Assembly: GCF_003062295.1 (NCBI RefSeq)
Contig: NZ_PYCN01000019.1
Coordinates: forward strand, 92,025-156,024
Origin: Bradyrhizobium algeriense
GTDB lineage: Bacteria; Pseudomonadota; Alphaproteobacteria; Rhizobiales; Xanthobacteraceae
Direction of reading: 5' to 3'
DNA: 64,000 bases
Numbering within the stretch: the first letter of the stretch is position 1; each line of letters begins with the position of its first letter. This document shows, one piece after another, positions 45,643 through 53,327 of the stretch. The notes under the pieces were generated by a model. The model had not been told where the DNA came from. It searched no databases and saw nothing but the letters and a program-made list of their open reading frames with translations. The translations under genes were made by a program, and so were the position numbers.

Positions 45643-46086
45643 ATGCGTAAATACATTCTCATTGCAGGATTTGTTTTGGCCTCCGCGGCCGCGCAGGCTG
45701 GTGATCGAAGCTTGTCGCTTGGAGGCGTCGAGACGAAGGCAGCTCCGGCGCCGGCCAAAGCTACGGATGCATCGAAAAGCGCCGAAGCCCCGCAGGCTGC
45801 GGAAGCACCGAAATATGTCGAGCGGCCCGCGGTCGTCGAGCCCAAGCCCGAAAGCAAGGCTGAGACGACCAACGCCGAGACGGCCAGGACCGAGACGGCC
45901 AGGCCCAGGGCGGCCAGAGCGGCCAGGGCGTATCGGCCCGCTGCCGGACGCATGAGCGCCGGACCCGGAAGGCCCGTGGCCCGGAGAACGGCGTACATGT
46001 CGGGGAGAGCGGGATCGCACCGCATGCGCTACGGGATCCGGGCTCGCATCATCGGCGCACTGCACCGGCACGGCATCTATTGGTAA
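45643..46086 (+). CDS. Small secreted basic Ala/Pro-rich protein
   Basis: The 147-residue protein has a signal peptide (1-19), an Ala/Glu/Lys-rich middle with coiled composition, and an Arg/Ala/Pro-rich end closing in RYGIRARIIGALHRHGIYW. No family recognised. AAGGGGAG precedes the ATG. A terminator follows 12 bases after the stop, so it is probably monocistronic. Confidence 0.7.
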   Translation: MRKYILIAGFVLASAAAQAGDRSLSLGGVETKAAPAPAKATDASKSAEAPQAAEAPKYVERPAVVEPKPESKAETTNAETARTETARPRAARAARAYRPAAGRMSAGPGRPVARRTAYMSGRAGSHRMRYGIRARIIGALHRHGIYW

Positions 46087-46098
46087 CATTGCCAAAGC

Positions 46099-46138
46099 AA
46101 AACGCGCCTCTCGGGTTCAAATCCGAAGGGCGCGTTTT
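46099..46138. terminator. Rho-independent terminator
   Basis: AAAACGCGCC and GGCGCGTTTT form a perfect 10-bp stem with a 20-base loop followed by T. It separates the convergent secreted-protein gene and deacetylase gene, and is symmetric enough to serve both. Confidence 0.8.
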
Positions 46139-46181
46139 TCATTGCATAAGGCTGGAGCCGTCGACCGGCTTCCGCCAATCC

Positions 46182-47216
46182 TTACTGCGAAACCGTCTGC
46201 ACCACGCTGCTGATCGGGCGGCTGGCAACCGCCGGCACCTTCTGGTCCTTCACCAGCATCGCATCATATTCCGGCAGGGTTTCGAGTTGCTCCTTGGCCT
46301 TCATCTGCACGACCTTGTAGCCGCCGGCTTTGAGGCGACGCAGCAGCGCCGGCAAGGCCTGCGCCGTGCTCTTCTGCAGATCGTGCATCAGAATTACGCC
46401 CTTGCCCTGCTTGTCGAGCTTGGTCATGACGTTCTGGATGACCTGATCGGCACCCGACGATTTGAAGTCGTTAGAATCGACATCAACTGAAAACATCGAG
46501 ATGTTGCGCGAGGCGAGATAGCCGAGGGCTCCTTGCGTGTGCGCGAGGCCCGGGAAGCGGAAGAACGGCGCGGGCGCAGTCCCCAGCGCCATCTTCACGG
46601 CGCTAAAGCCCTTCTCGATTTCTTCCCTGACCTGCGCTTCGGTCAGCTTCTTGCTGTCGAGATGGGCGTGCGACCAGGTGTGCGAGCCGATCGTGTGGCC
46701 GGCTGCCGCGACCTGTTTGAGAATCTCCGGATGATAGGTGGTGTGCTTGCCGACCGGGAAGAACAGGGCTTTCGTGCATTCATCCGAAAGCGCCTTGAGC
46801 ACCGCCGGCGTGGTCGGCCACGGACCGTCGTCGAACGTCAGCACGACCTCTTTGTCGGTAAGGAAGTCGAACTGCTTGTATTGCAGGAAGCCGAAACCGG
46901 GACCGCCCGTGGTGTCGATCACGACGGTGCGGCTGACGCCGAGCGCATCGGGATTGGCGCAAGCCGATCGCACCGGCTGGGCTGCGGGAACTGGCGCGGG
47001 GGCAGGGGCCGGCTTCGAGAGAGAAGCCGTGATCTCGACATCGTCCTTCAGCGCGGGCCTGGCCGCGGCGGGCGCCGGCAGCGGCTCTGCCTTGCGGGCA
47101 GCGACGGTTTGAGGTGCGGCCGCGTCGGCGCGCGGTGCGGAGGTCCAGAACCAAACGCCGGTGATCAGAACCGCCGCCACTACACTGGCCAGCATCAGGC
47201 CCAACGCATTACGCAT
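46182..47216 (-). CDS. Polysaccharide deacetylase (NodB-type) family protein
   Basis: The 344-residue protein has an N-terminal anchor helix (about 6-26), an Ala/Pro-rich linker (30-90) and a NodB domain: TFDDGPWPTT, the metal motif SHTWSH, FFRFPG and ILMHD. All catalytic elements are present, so it is predicted to de-N-acetylate a periplasmic polysaccharide or peptidoglycan. Nodulation genes are not nearby, so it is not called nodB. GGAAAGAG lies before the ATG at 47216. Confidence 0.9.
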   Translation of the reverse strand: MRNALGLMLASVVAAVLITGVWFWTSAPRADAAAPQTVAARKAEPLPAPAAARPALKDDVEITASLSKPAPAPAPVPAAQPVRSACANPDALGVSRTVVIDTTGGPGFGFLQYKQFDFLTDKEVVLTFDDGPWPTTPAVLKALSDECTKALFFPVGKHTTYHPEILKQVAAAGHTIGSHTWSHAHLDSKKLTEAQVREEIEKGFSAVKMALGTAPAPFFRFPGLAHTQGALGYLASRNISMFSVDVDSNDFKSSGADQVIQNVMTKLDKQGKGVILMHDLQKSTAQALPALLRRLKAGGYKVVQMKAKEQLETLPEYDAMLVKDQKVPAVASRPISSVVQTVSQ

Positions 47217-47424
47217 CGCTACTCTTTCCAGATACTCGGGGTACACACGCAACGGGGCATTAATGCCAACAATGTCTTAACGTCTCCCGAACACGCGCCG
47301 GTTAGACAAAGAAAATGAGGGCTTTATGCCTGAGTGACGTCAGTCACAGTCGTGCCCGCGGTCCCGGGCGCATGCTCCTGCCATCAACAACGGGCTCGCT
47401 TCGCCGGGCCAACAGGAGCCGAAA

Positions 47425-47706
47425 ATGACCGCAGTATTCTTCAATACCGTTCGCAAGGTGAGTTTAGTGCTGGCCTTGACCACCTCTTTCGCCGCCGTTT
47501 CCTCGACCGCGAGTTTCGCTTTCAGTTCGGAAGCGCAGCAGCAGTGCACGGGCGACGCGTTCCGCCTCTGCAGTTCGGAAATTCCCAACATTCCGAAGAT
47601 CACGGCCTGCATGGTCAAGCATCGCGCCGACCTGAGCGCTGGCTGCCGCGGCGTCATGGATCGCGAGTTCGCTGCCCAGAAATCCGGCAAGCTCGCCGCG
47701 CAATGA
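47425..47706 (+). CDS. Small secreted four-cysteine protein (GLG1-type cysteine-rich repeat)
   Basis: The 93-residue protein has a signal peptide (1-33) and one cysteine repeat: CTGDAFRLCSSEIPNIPKIT, then ACMVKHRADLSAGC. The spacing C-x7-C ... C-x10-C fits the cysteine-rich GLG1 repeat (PF00839). Function in bacteria unknown; periplasmic disulfides are expected. The gene at 47978 encodes a shorter relative. Confidence 0.78.
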   Translation: MTAVFFNTVRKVSLVLALTTSFAAVSSTASFAFSSEAQQQCTGDAFRLCSSEIPNIPKITACMVKHRADLSAGCRGVMDREFAAQKSGKLAAQ

Positions 47707-47920
47707 CGGCACGGTCTTCGCGGTCTCTGACGGCTCGGAAACGCTTGCGTCGATGCGACGCAGGCGTTTTTTCCGTTTCAGGGGGGCACAAAACGAACGG
47801 TTGCGCGATTTCGCCGTTCACAAATGCGTTGCCGGCCGAATTCCGATGCCCGGATTCCCGTTCTGACACGTTTTCTTGACGCGAACCGTGTGTCCAGCCG
47901 GATCAAGTCCGGGGCTGGCT

Positions 47921-47940
47921 TTCGCTCGAAAACGCTATAG
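47921..47940 (-). repeat. Partial copy of the repeat at 789
   Basis: These 20 bases are the exact reverse complement of 789-808. It lies between the two cysteine-repeat genes, upstream of the second. Confidence 0.75.
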
Positions 47941-47977
47941 AACGCGCGGATTGCGTTCTCGTGTAAAGGCATAGCAA

Positions 47978-48199
47978 ATGACCAAGATCCTTTTCGTCAT
48001 TCCCCTGATCCTGATGGCCTCCAGCGCGTCGGCGCAGACACAAAAAAAAGAGGGGCATGACGAGTGCGCGCGCGACGTTTCGCGGTATTGCCGGGCGCAG
48101 ATGCAGGCTGGCGATCAGATCATTCTGGCCTGCCTGAAGCAGAACCGGTCGAAGATCAGCAAGGCCTGCCAGCAGAAGCTGACGAGCGCCGGGCAGTAG
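47978..48199 (+). CDS. Small secreted four-cysteine protein, second paralogue
   Basis: The 73-residue protein has a signal peptide (1-19, ending ASAQ) and one cysteine repeat: CARDVSRYCRAQMQAGDQII, then ACLKQNRSKISKAC, the same pattern as the gene at 47425. It appears to be a diverged duplicate. It is convergent with, and 16 bases from, the small membrane protein at 48216. Confidence 0.78.
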   Translation: MTKILFVIPLILMASSASAQTQKKEGHDECARDVSRYCRAQMQAGDQIILACLKQNRSKISKACQQKLTSAGQ

Positions 48200-48215
48200 A
48201 ACCCGCCGTCCCGAC

Positions 48216-48389
48216 TTATCCCGCCCCGTTGCCGTTGGCGCGCAGCGACTGGTAGAAATCGTAGATCAGCAGCGCCATCACCAGCGCGCAGATGATGATC
48301 AGCGGCACCGCCTTGATCCACCAGAGCATGATGCCGAGAAACGTGCAGACGCCGGCAATGCCGATCAATCCGGTGATGAAATTCGTCAT
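48216..48389 (-). CDS. 57-residue membrane protein overlapping the amidase gene
   Basis: Reads MTNFITGLIGIAGVCTFLGI then MLWWIKAVPLIIICALVMALLIYDFYQ and a short hydrophilic end. There are two hydrophobic helices separated by a Lys. Its ATG overlaps the amidase stop (ATGA), so it is translationally coupled to it. No family recognised. It looks real because of the overlap and hydrophobic pattern, and it is the last gene of the TRAP/amidase unit. Confidence 0.65.
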   Translation of the reverse strand: MTNFITGLIGIAGVCTFLGIMLWWIKAVPLIIICALVMALLIYDFYQSLRANGNGAG

Positions 48390-49771
48390 CTGCCGCTCCT
48401 TGTTTTAGCGCGACGCGCATTGGTCTTCGCGGGCGCGGCGCCGCCGCGTTTTCCGAGTGTTTTGACAAGCCAGTTGGCCGTCCGCAACAGCCGCGCATCG
48501 TTGCCGCGGCGTCCGACCAGCTGCACGCCGATGGGCAGGCCGCTTTCCGACTGCAGCAGCGGCAGCGTCACCGCCGGCGTGCCGAGATAAGTCCAGATCG
48601 AGCAGAACGCCGGGTTTCCGGTACTGTCGAGGCCGCGCGGCGCCGGGCCGGGCGCCGCCGGAGTTAAAATCGCATCGTATTCGTCGAACACACCGTCGAG
48701 CGCCGCGTTGAGCGTCGCGCTGCCGGCCAGCGCCCGCGTATAGTCGACGGCGAGAGCCTTGCGCCCACGCTCGATCAATGCGCGCAGCACCTTGCTCAGG
48801 GAATCGCCGCCCTGCTCGAAATCGCGATGCAGGTTGTGCGCCATGTCCACTTCCATGACGGTGCGGTGCATGTCGATGGCACGGTCGAAACTCTGCCCGA
48901 TCTCGACCTCGGAAATTTGCTCGCCCAGCGTTTCCACCAGTTCGGCAAATGCCTCCGTGGTCACCTTCTCGGCATGCGTCCAGGCCGGCGAACGGACGAA
49001 GGCGAAGCGCGGCGGCAATGGCGGCTCGCTTGCCGCCGCCTCGACAAAGGGCGGACGGGCTAGGGGCTGCGTATCCGGATCCTCTTCATCGAAGCCGGCG
49101 AGCATCTCAGCAAGCAGCGCCGCATCGTCGACCGAGCGCGCAAATACGCCGACGTGATCGAGCGCCCGCGACAGCAGCAGCGCGCCGCTCCGCGGAATCA
49201 GGCCGTGTGTCGGCTTGAAGCCGACCACTCCGCAGAAGGCGGCCGGGCGGATTACCGAGCCGTTGGTCTGCGAGCCGATCGCGCCCGGTACCATCAGCGC
49301 CGCAACGGCCGCAGCCGAACCGGAAGACGATCCGCCCGGCGTGTGATCCGGGTTGTGCGGATTTCGGGTCTTGCCCGGATTGAAGTAGGCGTACTCGGTG
49401 GTCACCGTCTTGCCGAGGATCACGGCGCCTGCCGCCCGCAGCCGCGCCACAGCCGCTGCATCGCGGCGCGGCGTGCGTCCGGCCCACAGTTTTGATCCGA
49501 ACTCCGTCGGCATGTCGCCGGTGTCGAAGATGTCCTTGATGCCGACCGGCACGCCATGCAGCGGTCCTATGGCTTTGCCCTGCTTGCGACGATCGTCGGC
49601 AACCTCGGCTTGCAGCATCGCGTGGTCGCGGTCGAGAAATGCCCACGCGTCGATATTGCGATCGACCTCATCGATGCGCTTGAGGCAGTCGCCGACAAGC
49701 TCCACCGAACTGAGCCGGCCGTCGCGGATTCCGGCGGCGGCTTCCGTGAGGCTGAGCGCATGGAGGCTCAT
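48386..49771 (-). CDS. Amidase (amidase signature family)
   Basis: The 461-residue protein has the signature GGSSSGSAAAVAALMVPGAIGSQTNGSVIRPAAF, with the cis-Ser and nucleophile Ser, and KDIFDTGDMPTEFGS carrying the catalytic Lys. It hydrolyses an amide to acid and ammonia in the cytosol. It follows DctM by 31 bases in the TRAP operon, so its substrate is probably what the transporter imports, or a derivative. AAGGGG precedes the ATG at 49771. Confidence 0.9.
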   Translation of the reverse strand: MSLHALSLTEAAAGIRDGRLSSVELVGDCLKRIDEVDRNIDAWAFLDRDHAMLQAEVADDRRKQGKAIGPLHGVPVGIKDIFDTGDMPTEFGSKLWAGRTPRRDAAAVARLRAAGAVILGKTVTTEYAYFNPGKTRNPHNPDHTPGGSSSGSAAAVAALMVPGAIGSQTNGSVIRPAAFCGVVGFKPTHGLIPRSGALLLSRALDHVGVFARSVDDAALLAEMLAGFDEEDPDTQPLARPPFVEAAASEPPLPPRFAFVRSPAWTHAEKVTTEAFAELVETLGEQISEVEIGQSFDRAIDMHRTVMEVDMAHNLHRDFEQGGDSLSKVLRALIERGRKALAVDYTRALAGSATLNAALDGVFDEYDAILTPAAPGPAPRGLDSTGNPAFCSIWTYLGTPAVTLPLLQSESGLPIGVQLVGRRGNDARLLRTANWLVKTLGKRGGAAPAKTNARRAKTRSGR

Positions 49772-49802
49772 GCGCACCCCTTCAGCGTCTTGCCCAACCT
49801 GC

Positions 49803-51152
49803 TCACCGCGATCCATAGAGGTAGGCGGGCAACCACAACGCAATTCCCGGGAAGATGTAGACCAGCGCCATGGTGAAGAAGACCAGGCCAACGAAGGGAA
49901 GCGCGCCGGAGAAGATGTCGGTGAGTTTCACCTCCGGTGGCGCCACGCCCTTCAGGTAGAACGCGGCCATCGCCACCGGCGGCGTATTGAACGCCGTCTG
50001 CGTGTTCAGGGCGACCAGGATGCCGAAGAAGATCGGATCGATGCCGTACTGGGGAAGCAGCGGCAGGAAGATCGGCACGAAGATGATGATGATCTCGGTC
50101 CATTCCAACGGCCAGCCGAGCAGGAAGATGATCACCTGGGTCAACAGCAGGAACCCGATCGGCGACAGGTTCATCGAGGTGAAGAACTGCTCGACTACCG
50201 TCTGTCCGCCAAGGACGGCAAACACCGCGGAGAACGTCCACGACCCGATGAACAGGTAACAGACCATCGCGGTGGCGCGCACGGTCAGATAAACCGACTC
50301 GCGCATCATCGTGTAGTTGAGCGAACGATAGGCAGCCGCCAGAACGATGCTCATGAGGGCGCCTACCGCGGCCGCTTCGGACGGCGTCGCAAGGCCAAAC
50401 AGGATCGCGCCGAGCACCGAAACGATCAGCAGCGCCAGCGGCAGGAACGATGTTGCGAGCGCCCAGATTACCGTGGAGAGCGGCACGTTGGTCTGCTCGG
50501 GCGGCAGCTTCGGCGCGAGCGCGGGATTGATGATCGCGCGCGCCATCGCATAGAGGATGTAGAGCCCGGCCAGCAGGAATCCCGGAAAGAAAGCGGCCGC
50601 ATAAAGCTTGACCGCCGAAACGCCGGCGGTCGCCGCATAGACGATCAGCAGAATGCTCGGCGGAATCAGGATGCCGAGGCAACCGCCGGCGCAGACGACG
50701 CCTGCCGACAGCTTGGTGTCGTAACCGGCACGCAGCATCGCCGGCAAAGCCAGCAGGCCCATCAGCGTGACAACGGCGCCGACGATGCCGGTGGCGGTCG
50801 CGAACATCGCACAGGTGATCAGCGTGGCTACCGCCAGCGCGCCGGGCACGTTCTTCATCGACAGTTGCAGCGAGAAAAACAGGCGGTCGAGAATGTTGGC
50901 GCGCTCGACCAGATAGCCCATGAACAGGAACAGCGGAACCGCGACCAGCACGTCGCTGGACGTGACCTCGAACGTCTTCTGCACCAGAAGCGTGAAAATA
51001 CGATTCTCGAAGAAGTCCTGGCCTGCCGTGTAGTAGGCATAGTAGCCGAACGCGACGCCCATCGCCATCAGCGTGAAGGCGATCGGGAAGCCGAGCATGA
51101 TGATGAAGATGAACAGGCCCAGCATCAGCATGCCGAGTTGTGGATCGGTCAT
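49803..51152 (-). CDS. TRAP transporter large permease (DctM)
   Basis: The 449-residue protein has about twelve helices and DctM features: MLMLGLFIFIIMLGFPIAFTLM, VPLFLFMGYLVERANI, CAGGCLGILIPPSILLIVYA, GLATPSEAAAVGAL and NTQTAFNTPPVAMAAFYLKGVAP. It is the transport subunit, driven by a sodium or proton gradient. Its ATG overlaps the DctQ stop (ATGA). Confidence 0.95.
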   Translation of the reverse strand: MTDPQLGMLMLGLFIFIIMLGFPIAFTLMAMGVAFGYYAYYTAGQDFFENRIFTLLVQKTFEVTSSDVLVAVPLFLFMGYLVERANILDRLFFSLQLSMKNVPGALAVATLITCAMFATATGIVGAVVTLMGLLALPAMLRAGYDTKLSAGVVCAGGCLGILIPPSILLIVYAATAGVSAVKLYAAAFFPGFLLAGLYILYAMARAIINPALAPKLPPEQTNVPLSTVIWALATSFLPLALLIVSVLGAILFGLATPSEAAAVGALMSIVLAAAYRSLNYTMMRESVYLTVRATAMVCYLFIGSWTFSAVFAVLGGQTVVEQFFTSMNLSPIGFLLLTQVIIFLLGWPLEWTEIIIIFVPIFLPLLPQYGIDPIFFGILVALNTQTAFNTPPVAMAAFYLKGVAPPEVKLTDIFSGALPFVGLVFFTMALVYIFPGIALWLPAYLYGSR

Positions 51153-51754
51153 GCGCCTGCTCCCTTCTCGCCCTGCTGCTGCGCAGCCGCCGCCTGCTGA
51201 TGCTCGCGAATGATGAGGCTCTCGGTCTCCTCCACGTCGTGCAGGCGTTGCGGCCATCGGCCGGTGCGGATGCACAGCATGCAGCGGATGATTTCAGCCA
51301 CCCCTTGCAAAAGCAGAAGGACACCGGTGGCCGGGATCAGCGCTTTCAGCGGGAACACCGGCACGCCGGCCGGACTGAAGATGCTGACTTCGCGGAAGCG
51401 CACCGACATATCGGCATAATTCCAGCCCGAATACATCAGCGCCGCGATCGCCGGCAGGAAGAACAGGATGTAGAGAACGAGGTCCATCGACGCCTGGGTG
51501 CGCGGCGACCAGAGGCGGTAGACCACGTCGGCGCGCACATGACCATTGCGCGAGAGCGTATAAGCGCCGGCCATCAGGAACATCGCGCCGTAGGTGATGT
51601 AGCTGATGTCGAAAGCCCAGGTGGTCGGCGCACGCAGCACGTAGCGCATGAACACCTCGTAGCTGACACCCAGCGTCAGGACGAGAATCAGCCAGGCGAA
51701 CGCCTTGCCGACCCAGGTGCTGAGCTCATCAATGAAGAAGAGAAATTTTTTCAT
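51149..51754 (-). CDS. TRAP transporter small permease (DctQ)
   Basis: The 201-residue protein has four helices: SYEVFMRYVLRAPTTWAFDISYITYGAMFLMAGAY is the DctQ hallmark with the conserved R and W. The start at 51754 has a weak ribosome-binding site; an in-frame start at 51841 would add 29 residues before the helix. It pairs with DctM, whose gene overlaps it. Confidence 0.92.
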   Translation of the reverse strand: MKKFLFFIDELSTWVGKAFAWLILVLTLGVSYEVFMRYVLRAPTTWAFDISYITYGAMFLMAGAYTLSRNGHVRADVVYRLWSPRTQASMDLVLYILFFLPAIAALMYSGWNYADMSVRFREVSIFSPAGVPVFPLKALIPATGVLLLLQGVAEIIRCMLCIRTGRWPQRLHDVEETESLIIREHQQAAAAQQQGEKGAGA

Positions 51755-51874
51755 GCGAGCTGAACTCGCTGTGAGTAGCACATCCGGATTTCCCCCACCC
51801 TGTTCGTGGTCGGGCGGCGCTCCCACTGCGCCGCCCTTCATTCATATTGCGTCAGCGTTAAGCAGCGAAAGCAA

Positions 51875-52996
51875 TCAGAGCTTGATCACGCCCGGGAAGT
51901 GATGCTCGAAGGCGCCACGGTAGTCCGTCGTGTTGTACGTGTTGTAGAAAACCACGCGGCGCACCCATGCTTTCTGCGAGTCCATCACCTTCTTCATGAA
52001 CGGGTCCGAACCGAGCTGGGTGATCAGGCCGTCCCATGCCTTGATCTGCGCATCGAATACCGATTTCGGCGTCCGCTGAACGTTGACCTTGTCCTTGCTG
52101 ATCAGTTCCTGCAGGTCCTTGGAGTAATAGTCCATCGCCTTCCATTCGTTGGCGGAGGACACAGCCTCAGCTGCATATTGCAGAATGGCCTTGTGCTCGG
52201 CGGGCAGGGCGTTGAACTTGGTCTTGTTGAACATGATCTCGAAGTATTCCGTCGCCTGATGGTGGCTGCCCATCATGTAGTTCTTGGCGACGTCCTGCGC
52301 GCCGAAGCGCCGGTCCGAAGTTGGATTGTTGAACTCGAACCCATCGATCACGCCGCGCTCCATGGCCGGAACGATTTCGCCGCCCGGGAGCTGAGCGACG
52401 GATGCGCCCATCGCCTGGAACAGGTCGGCGGCCAGACCCACCGTGCGGTACTTGAGCCCTTTTAGATCGGCATCGCTGGTGATCGGCTTCTTGAACCAGC
52501 CGAGCGGCTGGGTCGGCATCGGCATGGCAAAGAAGCTCTTGATGTTGACCTTCATGATCTGGGTCTGGAGCTCTTCGAACAGCTCCTTGCCGCCGCCGTT
52601 ATGGATCCAGCCAAGACCTTCATTGGCGTTGAAGCCGAACACCGGACCTGTGCCGAACAGCGAAGCCGCCTTGTGCTTGCCGTACCAGTAGACCGTCACC
52701 GTGTGCGCCGCGTCGATCTGGCCGCCGTGCACGCCGTCGAATACCTGGAACGGATGCACGACCGAGCCACCGACCAGATAGTCGATGCGCAGCCGGCCCC
52801 CGGCCATCTCGTTGACGCGCTTCACATAATCTTCGGCCATCTCGTTGAAGACGTCGGCCTTGCCCCACGAGCCCTGCATCTTCAGGGCCACGGTCTGCGC
52901 CCGGCTGACCTGCGGCATCGCAATCACCGCGCCGCCAGCGGCGGCTGCCGTCAGGAAACGGCGGCGCGTCGTTTTTGTATCGCTACGCTTGCTCAT
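51875..52996 (-). CDS. TRAP transporter substrate-binding protein (DctP family, Tat-exported)
   Basis: The 373-residue periplasmic protein has a twin-arginine signal (TTRRRFLTAAAAGGAVIAM) cleaved near SRAQ. The mature protein (GSWGKADVFNEMAEDYVKRVNEMAGGRLRI, PGGEIVPAMERGVIDGFEFNNPTSDRRFG) belongs to the subgroup with TakP-type, 2-keto acid- or mannitol/chloroaromatic-annotated binding proteins. It delivers the ligand to DctQ/DctM. Ligand unknown; a carboxylate is likely. First gene of the leftward operon. Confidence 0.93.
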   Translation of the reverse strand: MSKRSDTKTTRRRFLTAAAAGGAVIAMPQVSRAQTVALKMQGSWGKADVFNEMAEDYVKRVNEMAGGRLRIDYLVGGSVVHPFQVFDGVHGGQIDAAHTVTVYWYGKHKAASLFGTGPVFGFNANEGLGWIHNGGGKELFEELQTQIMKVNIKSFFAMPMPTQPLGWFKKPITSDADLKGLKYRTVGLAADLFQAMGASVAQLPGGEIVPAMERGVIDGFEFNNPTSDRRFGAQDVAKNYMMGSHHQATEYFEIMFNKTKFNALPAEHKAILQYAAEAVSSANEWKAMDYYSKDLQELISKDKVNVQRTPKSVFDAQIKAWDGLITQLGSDPFMKKVMDSQKAWVRRVVFYNTYNTTDYRGAFEHHFPGVIKL

Positions 52997-53327
52997 GAGT
53001 TCCTCCCGGTTGAGATGTCGCCCGCTGTCGCCGCAGGCTTGTTTGTCTCAACGACAAGTCAAAGGCTTGCGCGGCGTTTTGGCAAGCGGGAAGTGCGCGT
53101 GCTTCTTATGAATCGCTCGGGTGGCAGGGCAACGTTGCCATTTCGCAGGCGCGAAGCAGGACGCTGTTCGCGTTCGGCGGGGGCGGATGCGCATCGGCGT
53201 CTTGCACTTTAGTCGCAGGAAATCGGAGGCGCGATGTCGGCAGTACGCTGAATCAAGTTGGGCTGATTTATTCCTGCGACATTCTGCGCCCAATAGCCGC
53301 GTCGCGTCATGCTCTTAAGGGTTCAGG
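52997..53327. other. Gene-free stretch upstream of the TRAP operon
   Basis: About 331 bases. It contains a 10-bp inverted repeat, GTCGCAGGAA at 53212-53221 and TTCCTGCGAC at 53271-53280, 49 bases apart. The TRAP promoter should lie here. No gene seen. Confidence 0.5.

Noticed and set aside
46182..47216. nodB
   Set aside because: The NodB-type domain is present, but the N-terminal anchor, Pro/Ala linker and lack of nod neighbours fit a general envelope deacetylase.
49398..51200. 600-codon open frame on the plus strand
   Set aside because: It runs against the amidase and DctM genes; the composition is rich in Arg, His, Gln and Asp as in antisense of high-GC genes, with no domain.
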